Source: Streptomyces europaeiscabiei
GTDB lineage: Bacteria; Actinomycetota; Actinomycetes; Streptomycetales; Streptomycetaceae
Length of the DNA: 64,000 nucleotides
Reading direction: 5' to 3'
Assembly (NCBI RefSeq): GCF_036346855.1
Contig: NZ_CP107841.1
Span: forward strand, 1,798,001-1,862,000
The position numbers and the translations under genes were made by a program. The notes under the pieces are model-generated. The model worked only from the letters and a program-made list of their open reading frames with translations, did no database searches and was not told where the DNA came from. Below, in pieces: positions 19,984-28,616 of the stretch. Within the stretch, counting starts at the first letter, position 1. Each line of letters begins with the position of its first letter.

Positions 19984-20679
19984 TCAGGGGATGTCGGCGA
20001 CCCGTCGCCCGTACACGTCCACCAGGTTCTTCAGCGAATCGTCGAGGTAGGCCGCCAGCATCCGCTCGGCCTCGTCCCGGTCCCCCTGCTGCAGCGTCTG
20101 CAGGATGAGGAGATTCCGCGCCAGATACGGCTCGTACAGCTTGCGTGGATTGTCCACCACGTGGAACGCGAGCCGGAGTTCGGCGAAGACACTGCGCATC
20201 AGCTCGTCGGTGCGGGCGCTGCCGGCGAGGGCGACCAGTTCGCGGTGGAAGTGGATGTTGGCGGTGGAGACACCTTTCCAGTCACCTTCACGAGCCTCCC
20301 GCTGCCCTTCCGCGACGGCTTCGGCGAGCCCGCCGAGGCCGTACGGCGGGGCCCCGAGGCCGCGTACGACGGCACATTCGACGAGGCGGCGGGTGCGGTA
20401 GATGTCCTCGACGTCCTCGACGGTCAGCACCCGCACGAAGACACCGCGGTTGAGCTCGTGGACGAGGAGCCGTTCATGGGTGAGCAGGCGGAACGCCTCG
20501 CGGAGGGTGTTGCGGGAGACGCCGAGGGCGCCGCCGATGCTGTCCTCGGACAGCCGTGTCCCGGGCGGGAAGAAACCCTCGGCGATCCGGCTCCGGAGGA
20601 TGTCCGAAACCCGCTCGGCGGTGCTGGTGCGCCCCAGGAGGGCGCGGTCGTCGGCAAGTCCGGTCAGTTCGGCGGCCAT
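19984..20679 (-). CDS. GntR-family regulator, FadR/FCD type
   Basis: A 231-residue repressor-type protein. The N-terminal winged helix contains DILRSRIAEGFFPPGTRLSE and GALGVSRNTLREAFRLL (about 25-75). The C-terminal FCD domain carries the metal-ligand pattern (RRLVECAV, HFHRELVALAG near 145, then a late HVVDN). It is divergent from the MFS-DUF1445-pxpABC operon, and a 17-base inverted repeat lies between them, so control of 5-oxoproline uptake and breakdown is likely. Its ligand is presumably 5-oxoproline or glutamate, by inference. Confidence 0.92.
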   Translation of the reverse strand: MAAELTGLADDRALLGRTSTAERVSDILRSRIAEGFFPPGTRLSEDSIGGALGVSRNTLREAFRLLTHERLLVHELNRGVFVRVLTVEDVEDIYRTRRLVECAVVRGLGAPPYGLGGLAEAVAEGQREAREGDWKGVSTANIHFHRELVALAGSARTDELMRSVFAELRLAFHVVDNPRKLYEPYLARNLLILQTLQQGDRDEAERMLAAYLDDSLKNLVDVYGRRVADIP

Positions 20680-20728
20680 GCCCGGAATTCAACCGCAGAG
20701 ACAAGAACGAGACAACATGGGTATTGAG

Positions 20729-20745
20729 GGATCGTTCAACGATCC
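20729..20745. promoter_or_regulatory. Palindromic operator, probably bound by the adjacent GntR regulator
   Basis: GGATCGTT-C-AACGATCC, two perfect 8-base arms around one central base, in the 178-base divergent gap between the GntR gene and the MFS gene. FadR-type regulators typically bind short palindromes of this kind with a GTT/AAC core. There is no other inverted repeat of this quality in the gap. Confidence 0.7.
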
Positions 20746-20857
20746 TCTACCTTGCTGGGCAGGCGCCGCACCCGCTCGGCCCCCGGCGCCACCCGCTCCC
20801 GCTCCCGCACGACACGGCTCAGATCTCACGCACCCTCCCCCTCACCGCGAGGTGCCC

Positions 20858-22177
20858 ATGAGTACGATCCCTCCCTCCCAGGCCCCTACCTCCACGGACC
20901 TGCCCGACACGGGCGGACCGGCCGGCGACGACGGCGCGTTCGGCTGGCTGCGCGCCCTCGGTCCGCGTGGCCGCCGCGCCTTCGGCGGCGCGTTCGGCGG
21001 CTACGCGCTCGACTCGTACGACTACTTCACGCTGCCGCTGAGCATGGTCGCGCTCACGGCCTACTTCGGCCTGGACAACGGCCAGACCGGACTGTTCACC
21101 ACGGTCACCCTGGTCGTCTCGGCGATCGGCGGTGCCGCCGCGGGCGTGCTCGCGGACCGGATCGGCCGGGTCAAGGCGCTGATGATCACCGTGGTGACCT
21201 ACGCGGTGTTCACCGTGGCCTGCGGCTTCGCGCCCAACTACGAGACCCTGCTGGTCTTCCGCGCCCTGCAGGGGCTGGGCTTCGGCGGTGAGTGGGCGGT
21301 CGGCGCGATCCTGGTCGCCGAGTACGCGAGCGCCAAGCACCGGGGGCGTACGCTCGGCGCGATCCAGAGCTCCTGGGCCGTGGGCTGGGGACTGGCCGTG
21401 ATCGTCTACACGACGGTCTTCACCTTCCTCGACGACGACCTGGCCTGGCGCGTGATGTTCTGGACCGGCGCGCTGCCCGCGCTGCTCGTGATCTGGGTGC
21501 GCCGCTCGGTCGAGGACGCCCCGCAGGCCGCGGCCGCACGCGAGAAGAGCCCGGAGAAGGGCTCGTTCGCCGCGATCTTCCGGCCGGGCACGGCCACCAC
21601 GCCGGGCCTGCTGCGCACCACGGTCTTCGCGGTGCTGCTCTCCACCGGTGTCCAGGGCGGCTACTACACGCTGGCGACCTGGGTTCCCACGTATCTGAAG
21701 ACGGAGCGGGGTCTGTCGGTCGTCGGTACCGGCGGCTACCTGACCTTCCTGATCTCCGGCGCCTTCATCGGCTACCTGACCGGCGGCTATCTCACCGACC
21801 GGCTGGGCCGTCGGCGGAACATCTGGCTCTTCGCCGTGCTCTCGGCACTGTGCATCCTGGCCTACGCGAACATCCCGAGCGGCGCCGACACCCTGCTGCT
21901 CGTGCTCGGTTTCCCGCTGGGGTTCTGCATGTCGGCGATCTTCAGCGGCTTCGGCTCGTTCCTCAGCGAGCTGTACCCGTCGGCCGTCCGGGGCACCGGG
22001 CAGGGCTTCACCTACAACACCGGGCGCGCGGTGGGCGCCGTCTTCCCCACCACGGTCGGTTTCCTGGCCGACAGCTGGGGCGTGGGCGGCGCGCTGGTCT
22101 TCGGTGCGATCGGCTACGGCCTGGCGGCGGTGGCCCTGCTCGGTCTCCCGGAAACACGCGGAAAGGAACTCGTGTGA
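20858..22177 (+). CDS. MFS transporter, probable 5-oxoproline or dicarboxylate/amino acid carrier
   Basis: A 439-residue major facilitator with 12 predicted helices. MFS signature loops are present: [13 protein letters not shown] between helices 2 and 3, [20 protein letters not shown] (helix 4) and [13 protein letters not shown] in the second half. It resembles the metabolite:H+ symporter (sialate/aromatic acid) branch. ATG at 20858 with GAGGTG upstream. Its stop overlaps the GTG of the DUF1445 gene, so it is translated with the 5-oxoprolinase set. That context suggests it imports 5-oxoproline or a related acid; specificity is inferred. Confidence 0.9.
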   Translation: MSTIPPSQAPTSTDLPDTGGPAGDDGAFGWLRALGPRGRRAFGGAFGGYALDSYDYFTLPLSMVALTAYFGLDNGQTGLFTTVTLVVSAIGGAAAGVLADRIGRVKALMITVVTYAVFTVACGFAPNYETLLVFRALQGLGFGGEWAVGAILVAEYASAKHRGRTLGAIQSSWAVGWGLAVIVYTTVFTFLDDDLAWRVMFWTGALPALLVIWVRRSVEDAPQAAAAREKSPEKGSFAAIFRPGTATTPGLLRTTVFAVLLSTGVQGGYYTLATWVPTYLKTERGLSVVGTGGYLTFLISGAFIGYLTGGYLTDRLGRRRNIWLFAVLSALCILAYANIPSGADTLLLVLGFPLGFCMSAIFSGFGSFLSELYPSAVRGTGQGFTYNTGRAVGAVFPTTVGFLADSWGVGGALVFGAIGYGLAAVALLGLPETRGKELV

Positions 22178-23040
22178 ACCACATGACCACACAGGACCGC
22201 CTCTCGGCCCGCGGCGAGCACGACCGTCCGGCGGACCGCCCCTTGACCCTCGTCGACCCCCGCGCGCACGCGTGGACCCCCGAAGAGGCGCGTGCCCGGT
22301 TCCGTTCGGGCGTGTCCGGCCCCACCGCCGGGGTCGCCGCCGGGCACACCCAGGCGAACCTGATCTCGGTGCCCGCCGACTGGGCGTACGACATGCTGCT
22401 GTTCTGCCAGCGCAACCCCAAGCCGTGTCCCGTGCTCGACGTCACGGACGCCGGGGCGTGGACGACCCCGCTCGCTGAGGGCGCGGACCTGCGCATGGAT
22501 CTGCCGCGCTACCGGGTGTGGGAGCACGGCGAGTTGACGGCCGAGCCGACGGACGTGGTGGACGTCTGGCGGGAGGACCTGGTGTCGTTCCTGATCGGGT
22601 GCAGCTTCACCTTCGAGTGGGCGCTGACCGAGGCGGGCGTTCCGATGCGCCACATCGAGCAGGGCCGCAACGTCTCGATGTACGTCACCGGCCGCGCGTG
22701 CCGGCCCGCCGGGCGGGTGCGCGGCCCGATGGTGGTGTCGATGCGTCCGGTGCCGCCCGAGCACCTGGCGGCCGCGATCCGGGAGAGCAGTCTGCTCCCG
22801 GCCGTGCACGGTGGCCCGGTGCACTGCGGCGAGCCGGCGGGCCTCGGCATCGCGGACCTGTCCCGCCCGGACTTCGGCGACCCGGTGGTCGCCGAACCGG
22901 ACGACATCCCGGTGTTCTGGGCCTGCGGGGTGACTCCCCAGGCCGCGGTGATGGCCTCGCGCCCACCGTTCGCGATCACCCACGCACCGGGCCAGATGTT
23001 CCTGACCGACGCCCGCGATGAGCAGTACCGCGTCCTTTGA
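22174..23040 (+). CDS. DUF1445/UPF0317 protein, D-glutamate cyclase-like
   Basis: A 288-residue member of the DUF1445 (UPF0317) family, often annotated as a putative hydro-lyase. Family blocks seen are [20 protein letters not shown] (residues 50-70), [24 protein letters not shown] and [13 protein letters not shown] near the end. The vertebrate homologue C14orf159 (DGLUCY) interconverts D-glutamate and 5-oxo-D-proline, which would fit the neighbouring 5-oxoprolinase genes. The GTG at 22174 overlaps the MFS stop and has GAAAGGAA at proper spacing; an ATG at 22183 is less well placed. Confidence 0.85.
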   Translation: MNHMTTQDRLSARGEHDRPADRPLTLVDPRAHAWTPEEARARFRSGVSGPTAGVAAGHTQANLISVPADWAYDMLLFCQRNPKPCPVLDVTDAGAWTTPLAEGADLRMDLPRYRVWEHGELTAEPTDVVDVWREDLVSFLIGCSFTFEWALTEAGVPMRHIEQGRNVSMYVTGRACRPAGRVRGPMVVSMRPVPPEHLAAAIRESSLLPAVHGGPVHCGEPAGLGIADLSRPDFGDPVVAEPDDIPVFWACGVTPQAAVMASRPPFAITHAPGQMFLTDARDEQYRVL

Positions 23041-23082
23041 CGAACACGCGTCCTATGACGAACAAGCGGGAGAATGGCATTC

Positions 23083-23841
23083 ATGAGCTCCATCGATCTC
23101 AACGCCGACCTCGGCGAGGGCTTCGGCCGCTGGACGCTGACCGACGACGACCAGTTGCTGTCCGTCGTGACCAGCGCCAACGTGGCCTGCGGCTTCCACG
23201 CGGGGGACGCGGTCACCATGCGGCGGGTCTGCGAGCTGGCGGCCGGGCGCGGCGTACGGGTCGGTGCCCAGGTCTCGTACCGCGACCTGGCGGGCTTCGG
23301 GCGGCGCGCGATGGACGTGCCGCCCGCCGAACTGACGGCCGAGGTGGCGTACCAGATCGGCGCCCTGGAGGTCTTCGCCCGCGCGGCGGGCACGCGTGTG
23401 TCGTACGTGAAGCCGCACGGCGCGCTCTACAACCGGGTCGTGCACGACGAGGAGCAGGCGGCGGCGGTGGTCGCCGGGGTGCTCCTCGCCGACGCCACGC
23501 TGCCGGTCCTCGGCCTGCCCGGCTCACGCCTCCTCGAACTGGCCGAGGGAGCCGGGCTGCCCGCCGTCACCGAGGCGTTCGCGGACCGCGCCTACACCGG
23601 CCAGGGCACTCTGGTGCCGCGCGGCCAGGAGGGTGCCGTGATCACGGACGCCGACGCCGTGGTGGAGCGGTCCCTCGGCCTGGCCCTCTCCGGCACGGTC
23701 GTCTCCCGCTCCGGGGAGCGCGTCCCCGTCCGGGCCCGTTCCCTCTGCCTGCACGGTGACACGCCGGGCGCGGTGGAGCTGGCCCGGCGGGTGCGGGCCG
23801 AGCTGGCGGCGACGGGCGTGCGGGTGGAGGCGTTCTCATGA
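23083..23841 (+). CDS. pxpA: 5-oxoprolinase subunit A (LamB/YcsF family)
   Basis: A 252-residue member of the LamB/YcsF family with the N-terminal signature IDLNADLGEGFG, the ANVACGFHAGD motif (about 30-40) and KPHGALYN (about 112). With PxpB and PxpC it performs ATP-dependent opening of 5-oxo-L-proline to L-glutamate. The ATG at 23083 is preferred over one at 23074 because GGGAGA (23068-23073) sits 9 bases before it. Its stop overlaps the pxpB start by 4 bases. Confidence 0.95.
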   Translation: MSSIDLNADLGEGFGRWTLTDDDQLLSVVTSANVACGFHAGDAVTMRRVCELAAGRGVRVGAQVSYRDLAGFGRRAMDVPPAELTAEVAYQIGALEVFARAAGTRVSYVKPHGALYNRVVHDEEQAAAVVAGVLLADATLPVLGLPGSRLLELAEGAGLPAVTEAFADRAYTGQGTLVPRGQEGAVITDADAVVERSLGLALSGTVVSRSGERVPVRARSLCLHGDTPGAVELARRVRAELAATGVRVEAFS

Positions 23842-24449
23842 GGGCGCTCCCGGTCGGGGACCGCGCGTTGCTGATCGAGGTGGGCACGGGCGAGGAGGCC
23901 GAGGCGCTCCACGCCGAGCTGCTGCGCCGCCGCGCGACGGGCGACCTGTCGGCGGCCGAGATCGTCCCCGCCGCCCGTACGGTCCTCCTGGACGGCCTCG
24001 ACGACCCGTCACGCCTCGCCGGGCGCCTCGCCTCCTGGGACATTCCGCCCGTCCCCCCGCGCGCGGAGGAAGCCGTCGAGATCCCCGTACGGTACGACGG
24101 CCCCGATCTGCCGGACGTCGCCGCCCACTGGGGTGTCGACGTGGCCGAGGTGGCGCGCATCCACGCGGCGGCCGAGTACCGCGTGGCCTTCTGCGGCTTC
24201 GCCCCTGGCTTCGGCTACCTCACGGGGCTGCCCCGCGAGGTCCCGCGCCGGGCGACTCCGCGTACGGCCGTCCCCGCGGGGTCGGTCGCCCTGGCAGGCC
24301 CGTACACCGGCGTGTACCCGCGCTCCTCCCCCGGCGGCTGGCAGCTGATCGGTACGACGGACGCCGTTCTGTGGGACCACGCGCGCGTGCCGGCCGCTCT
24401 GCTCGCGCCTGGCACCCGGGTCCGCTTCACACCGGTGGCGGTGCCGTGA
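23838..24449 (+). CDS. pxpB: 5-oxoprolinase subunit B (KipI family)
   Basis: A 203-residue KipI/PxpB protein. The allophanate-hydrolase subunit 1 fold is marked by PVRYDGPDLPDVA, AFCGFAPGFGYLTGLP (about 119-134), VPAGSVALAG and GGWQLIGTT. It forms the kinase-like heteromer with PxpC that activates 5-oxoproline. It is coupled by ATGA overlap to pxpA upstream and by GTGA overlap to pxpC downstream, so the three subunits are likely made together. Confidence 0.95.
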   Translation: MRALPVGDRALLIEVGTGEEAEALHAELLRRRATGDLSAAEIVPAARTVLLDGLDDPSRLAGRLASWDIPPVPPRAEEAVEIPVRYDGPDLPDVAAHWGVDVAEVARIHAAAEYRVAFCGFAPGFGYLTGLPREVPRRATPRTAVPAGSVALAGPYTGVYPRSSPGGWQLIGTTDAVLWDHARVPAALLAPGTRVRFTPVAVP

Positions 24450-25318
24450 CCGACCGCGCTCTCGTCGTCGTCCGGGCCGGTGCCCTGACCACCGTCCAGG
24501 ACCGGGGCCGCCCCGGCCACGCCCACCTCGGCGTGCCCCGCTCGGGCGCCCTGGACGCACCGGCGGCCGCCCTGGTCAACCGTCTGGTGGGCAACTCCCC
24601 GGACGCGGCCGTCCTGGAGACCACCCTCAACGGCTGTTCCGTGCGGCCCCGCTCGGCGGTCACCGTGGCCGTCGGCGGCGCCCCCTGCCCGGTGACCGTG
24701 GACGGCCGCCCGGTGGCCTGGGGTGCGCCCGTACGGGTCCCCGGCGGGGCGGTGCTGGACGTCGGGGCCGCCCGCTCCGGCGTACGCGGCTATCTCGCCG
24801 TCTGCGGCGGTGTGACCGTGGAGCCGGTCCTCGGCAGCCGCTCGACGGACCTGCTGTCCGGCCTCGGCCCGCCGCCGCTGACGGACGGCACTGTGCTCCC
24901 GCTCGGCCGCCCGAGCCACCTCCACGCGCGCGTGGACGTCGTCCCGCACCCGGCGCCCCCCTCGGAGCTCGTCCTGCGCGTCACCCTGGGCCCGCGCGAC
25001 GGCTGGTTCACGGACGCGGCGCTGCGCACCCTCACCAGGCGCCCCTACGCCGTCTCCTCGGCGAGCAACCGCATCGGGCTGCGCACGGAGGGGCCCGCCC
25101 TGGAGCGCTCCCGGGCGGGTGAGCTGCCCAGCGAGGGAATGGTGCTGGGCGCCGTCCAGGTGCCGCCGGACGGCCGCCCGGTCGTCTTCCTCGCCGACCA
25201 CCCGACCACCGGGGGCTACCCGGTGATCGCGGTGGTCCACCCGGCGGACCTGCCCGGCGCGGCCCAGGCCGTGCCGGGCACACCGGTGCGGTTCGTCGCC
25301 GTACGACACCGCAGTTGA
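24446..25318 (+). CDS. pxpC: 5-oxoprolinase subunit C (KipA family)
   Basis: A 290-residue KipA/PxpC biotin-independent carboxylase-like subunit. The start VVVRAGALTTVQDRGRPG and HLGVPRSGALD are the family N-terminal signature; AVCGGVTVEPVLGSRSTDL and LADHPTTGGYPVIAVV mark the core and the end. GTG start overlaps the pxpB stop. It closes the rightward operon MFS-DUF1445-pxpABC and converges with the SGNH hydrolase gene 26 bases downstream. Confidence 0.95.
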   Translation: MTDRALVVVRAGALTTVQDRGRPGHAHLGVPRSGALDAPAAALVNRLVGNSPDAAVLETTLNGCSVRPRSAVTVAVGGAPCPVTVDGRPVAWGAPVRVPGGAVLDVGAARSGVRGYLAVCGGVTVEPVLGSRSTDLLSGLGPPPLTDGTVLPLGRPSHLHARVDVVPHPAPPSELVLRVTLGPRDGWFTDAALRTLTRRPYAVSSASNRIGLRTEGPALERSRAGELPSEGMVLGAVQVPPDGRPVVFLADHPTTGGYPVIAVVHPADLPGAAQAVPGTPVRFVAVRHRS

Positions 25319-25344
25319 CCGGCGCCGTTCCCCCGGGTGCCGCC

Positions 25345-26193
25345 TCACGCCACCTCCGGCCGCCGATCCGGTGAGGACAGCGCCGCCAGGGCCGACGCGA
25401 CCGCGTGGGAGGCGGACAGGTCGAGCCGGGCGCTGGTGCCGCGGGCCTTGTGGCGGACCTCGGCGGCGGCGAGGGTGAGGAGCTGCGGGAGCAGGTCGGT
25501 GCAGCGCCTGGCCACCCAGCCCGTCCCCGCGGTGGCCAGCCACCGGAGACTGGCGCCGCACGTGGGCACGGCGAGCTCCGGCGCGGCGGAAGGAGCGGGA
25601 CCCGTGGCGATCCCCGCCTCCGTGAGCAGGGTGTGGCAGCGGACGGCGAGCTGCCGGTGCCCCCGCTCACCGGGGTGCAGCCGGTCCGCGCTCCACATCG
25701 CGCGATCCGTCAGCCAGGCGCCCTGGGAGGCGTGCAGATGGACCGCCCCGTGGCGCTCGGACAGGGCGTGCACGACGGTGTTGACGGCCCGCTGCCGCCG
25801 GGCCAGCGGCCTGGCGAGCGCCCCGGGCAGGCCGAGCATCGCCCCGGGATCGGGCAGACACGCGGTGAGCAGCACCGCGCCCCGCTCCCGGAAGGCCCCG
25901 TAGATCTCGTCGAGGCGGGCGGCGACGGCGTGGATGTCGAAGGTGCGGCGCAGGGTGTCGTTGACGCCGACGACGACGGAGGCGATGTCGGGGCGGAGCG
26001 CGAGCGCGGCGGACAGCTGCCGGTCGAGCACGTCGCGCGTCTGGGAGCCGCTGACGGCCAGGTTGGTGAACTCCACGCCCGGTCCGAGCCCGTCGGCGAG
26101 CAGCGCGGCCCAGCCCCGCCAACCGCCTTCGACGGGGTCGCCCACGCCCTCGGTGAGGGAATCGCCGAGGGCCACGAACCGCAGGGCTCTCAT
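25345..26193 (-). CDS. SGNH/GDSL-family hydrolase
   Basis: A 282-residue hydrolase with the SGNH blocks: nucleophile Ser in VALGDSLTEGVGD (residues 7-19), oxyanion Gly in NLAVSGSQTRD, Asn in VVGVNDTLR (about 75) and catalytic Asp/His in DRLHPGERGH (about 170). The last 80 residues are not typical of the fold and look helical. There is no signal peptide, so it is cytoplasmic or membrane-adjacent. Its ATG overlaps the stop of the preceding glycosyltransferase gene. Co-translation with two mannosyltransferase-like enzymes suggests deacylation or acyl transfer on a lipid or glycoconjugate, by inference. Confidence 0.9.
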   Translation of the reverse strand: MRALRFVALGDSLTEGVGDPVEGGWRGWAALLADGLGPGVEFTNLAVSGSQTRDVLDRQLSAALALRPDIASVVVGVNDTLRRTFDIHAVAARLDEIYGAFRERGAVLLTACLPDPGAMLGLPGALARPLARRQRAVNTVVHALSERHGAVHLHASQGAWLTDRAMWSADRLHPGERGHRQLAVRCHTLLTEAGIATGPAPSAAPELAVPTCGASLRWLATAGTGWVARRCTDLLPQLLTLAAAEVRHKARGTSARLDLSASHAVASALAALSSPDRRPEVA

Positions 26194-27356
26194 CCGACGC
26201 CCTCCCGCACCGGGACCGGGCGCCCGACGGCCGCGTCGTGCGCGGCGAGGAACGCGTCCACCGCGGTCTGCCAGCCGAAGCACTCGGCACGCGCGCGTGC
26301 CGCTTCCCTGCGGTCGCCCTCGGGCCGGTCCAGCAGCAGTTCGACGGCGTCCGCGAAGGACGCCCCGTTGTCGGGGGCCGTGGCCCCGGCCGACCCGACC
26401 ACCTCCGACAGCGCGGAGGACGAGCTGGCCACCACGGGCGTCCCGCAGGCCATCGCCTCCAGCGCGGCGAGGCCGAACGTCTCGGCGGGCCCGGGTGCCA
26501 GGGCCACGTCGGCGCAGGCCTGGAGGGCGCCCAGCGTGCCGCGGTCTCCGACATGCCCCAGAAAGGTCACCGGCAGCTCCTTCGCCCGCTGTTCGAGCCT
26601 GCCGCGCAGCGGCCCGTCCCCGGCGACGACCAGTACGGCCGGGCGCCCGCGCCGCCGCAGCGCCTCCAGCGCGTCGAGCGCCGTCGCGGGCCGCTTCTCC
26701 ACCGACAGCCGGGAGCACATCACCAGCAGGACCTCGTCCCCGCGCGCGTGCCGCTCGCGCAGCGCCGGGTCCCGCAGCGCGGGGTGCCGTCCCACGAGGT
26801 CGACGCCCAGCGGCGCCCGGACGACGTTCCGGGCGCCGATCCGCACGAACTCCCGTTCCGCGAACTCGGTCGTGCAGACCACCTTCGAGTAGGTGTGGGC
26901 CGTACGGACGTTGAGGGCGTCGGACGCCCGCCGGGCCATCCCCTCGGAGAGCCCCCAGGTCCGCAGCACCCCGTCGGCGGTCTCGTGCGAGACCATCACC
27001 GCGCGCACCCTGGCCCGCCGGGCCCACGCCCCGGTCCAGCGCAGCGTGGTCCGGTCGGAGACCTCCAGCCGGTCGGGCTCCAGCGACTCCAGCAGGCCGG
27101 CCACCCGCCGCCTGTCCGTGAGGACGCGGTAGCCACCGGTCCCCGGCAGCAGCGGCCCGGGCAGGGTGATCACCCGCCCCTGCTCGGTCGCGCTGTCGGT
27201 GTGGCGCTCACCGGGCACGACGAGAACGGCCTCGTGCCCGGCCGCCTCGAACCCCTTGCCCAGCTCCCGCAACGCGGTCCGCAGACCGCCCGAGGAGGGC
27301 GCGACGAAGTTGGCGATCCGGACGATCCGCAGCTTCTGGTCGGCGGCCCCGCTCAT
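26190..27356 (-). CDS. GT4-family glycosyltransferase
   Basis: A 388-residue GT-B fold glycosyltransferase. The N-terminal acceptor half begins RIVRIANFVAPSSGGLRTAL. The nucleotide-sugar half contains SRLSVEKRPATALDAL (about 215) and the EX7E motif ETFGLAALEAMACGTPVVAS (about 305). The start overlaps the preceding glycosyltransferase stop by 4 bases, and its end overlaps the SGNH hydrolase start by 4 bases. It is likely membrane-associated and transfers a sugar, perhaps mannose, to a lipid or glycan; the donor is not visible. Confidence 0.9.
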   Translation of the reverse strand: MSGAADQKLRIVRIANFVAPSSGGLRTALRELGKGFEAAGHEAVLVVPGERHTDSATEQGRVITLPGPLLPGTGGYRVLTDRRRVAGLLESLEPDRLEVSDRTTLRWTGAWARRARVRAVMVSHETADGVLRTWGLSEGMARRASDALNVRTAHTYSKVVCTTEFAEREFVRIGARNVVRAPLGVDLVGRHPALRDPALRERHARGDEVLLVMCSRLSVEKRPATALDALEALRRRGRPAVLVVAGDGPLRGRLEQRAKELPVTFLGHVGDRGTLGALQACADVALAPGPAETFGLAALEAMACGTPVVASSSSALSEVVGSAGATAPDNGASFADAVELLLDRPEGDRREAARARAECFGWQTAVDAFLAAHDAAVGRPVPVREGVG

Positions 27357-28477
27357 GCCGCCACCGCCGTCCGCGCCGCCAGCACATCGGCGTAGTGCCC
27401 GATGAGCTGATCGCCGACGGCCGCCCAGGTGCGTCCCTCGACCATGGCCCGCCCGGCGGAACCGTACGCGGCCCGGAGCGCCGGATCGGCGGCCAGGGAC
27501 CACACGGCGTCGCGTACTGCGGCCGCGTCGCGCGGCGGGACCAGGAGCCCCGTGCGCCCGTGGGCGACTAGGTCCAGCGGGCCTCCTGCGGCGGGCGCCA
27601 CGACGGGAACCCCGCTGGCCATGGCTTCCTGCACGGTCTGACAGAAGGTCTCGAAGGGGCCGGTGTGGGCGAAGACGTCGAACGAGGCGAAGATCCGGGC
27701 GAGTTCGTCGCCGGTGCGGCGGCCGAGGAAGACGGCTCCGGGCAGGGCCTCGCGCAGGCCTGGCTCGCTGGGCCCGTCGCCCACGACGACGACCCGTACG
27801 CCGTCCAGGCCGCACACCTCGGCCAGCAACTCGATGTGCTTCTCGGGGGCGAGGCGGCCGACGTAGCCGACGATCAGCTCACCGTCGGGCGCCAGTTCGC
27901 GGCGCAGCGCCTCGTCTCTCAGCTCGGGGCGGAACCGGGCGGTGTCCACCCCGCGCGGCCACAGGCTGACCCGGGGGACCCCGTGTGCCTCCAGGTCGCG
28001 CAGGGCCGCGCTGGACGGGGCGAGGGTGCGGTCGGCGGCGGCGTGCACGGAGCGGATGCGCCGCCAGGCCGCCGTCTCGCCGGCGTGGACGTAGGTGCGG
28101 GCGTATCCGGCGAGGTCGGTCTGGTAGATGGCGACGGCGGGGACACCCAGGCGGCCGGCGGCCGCCATGCCTCGCACGCCGAGGACGAAGGGGCTGGCCA
28201 GGTGGACGATGTCGGCCCGGTGTTCGACGATCGCCGCGGCGACCCGGCGGCTGGGCAGGGCGACCCGGACCTGGGGATAGCCAGGGAGCGGAAGGGAAGG
28301 AACGCGGACGACGGGGCACGGCGCCTGGAGGTCGGCTCCGGCCCCCTGGGAGGTGGCCGGGGCCACGACGAGCGGGGCGTGCCCCCGCGCGACGAGGTGG
28401 CGCGCGGTCTGCAGGGCGCAGTGGGCCACGCCGTTCACATCGGGGGGAAAGGACTCGGTCACTATGACGACACGCAT
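27353..28477 (-). CDS. GT4-family glycosyltransferase, MgtA/PimC-like mannosyltransferase
   Basis: A 374-residue GT4 enzyme. It starts with TESFPPDVNGVAH, typical of GDP-mannose-dependent alpha-mannosyltransferases of the MgtA/PimC group, contains GYVGRLAPEKHIELLAEV (about 200) and ends with the EX7E block ETFCQTVQEAMASGVPVVAP. It heads a three-gene leftward operon with a second GT4 enzyme and an SGNH hydrolase, all joined by 4-base overlaps. Likely task: building a mannosylated glycolipid on the inner membrane face. No strong ribosome site precedes the ATG. Confidence 0.9.
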   Translation of the reverse strand: MRVVIVTESFPPDVNGVAHCALQTARHLVARGHAPLVVAPATSQGAGADLQAPCPVVRVPSLPLPGYPQVRVALPSRRVAAAIVEHRADIVHLASPFVLGVRGMAAAGRLGVPAVAIYQTDLAGYARTYVHAGETAAWRRIRSVHAAADRTLAPSSAALRDLEAHGVPRVSLWPRGVDTARFRPELRDEALRRELAPDGELIVGYVGRLAPEKHIELLAEVCGLDGVRVVVVGDGPSEPGLREALPGAVFLGRRTGDELARIFASFDVFAHTGPFETFCQTVQEAMASGVPVVAPAAGGPLDLVAHGRTGLLVPPRDAAAVRDAVWSLAADPALRAAYGSAGRAMVEGRTWAAVGDQLIGHYADVLAARTAVAA

Positions 28478-28616
28478 ACCCGTGTTGTCGTCGTGCTGGA
28501 CGTGGCCGCGTCAACGTGGATCTTTCCGGGCGGGAAACGTCCCATGAGCGTTGCGCTGCACACATGTCCAGGTCAGGCCGCGTCCATGCCCTCCTGACGT
28601 CCGAGCCACCCGGTGT

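Noticed and set aside
12565..20679. Search for a JetD/MksG-type TOPRIM nuclease gene beside the condensin-like cluster
   Set aside because: The flanking genes are a GMC oxidoreductase and a GntR regulator; no other frame in the interval has nuclease-like motifs or room for a gene of that size.
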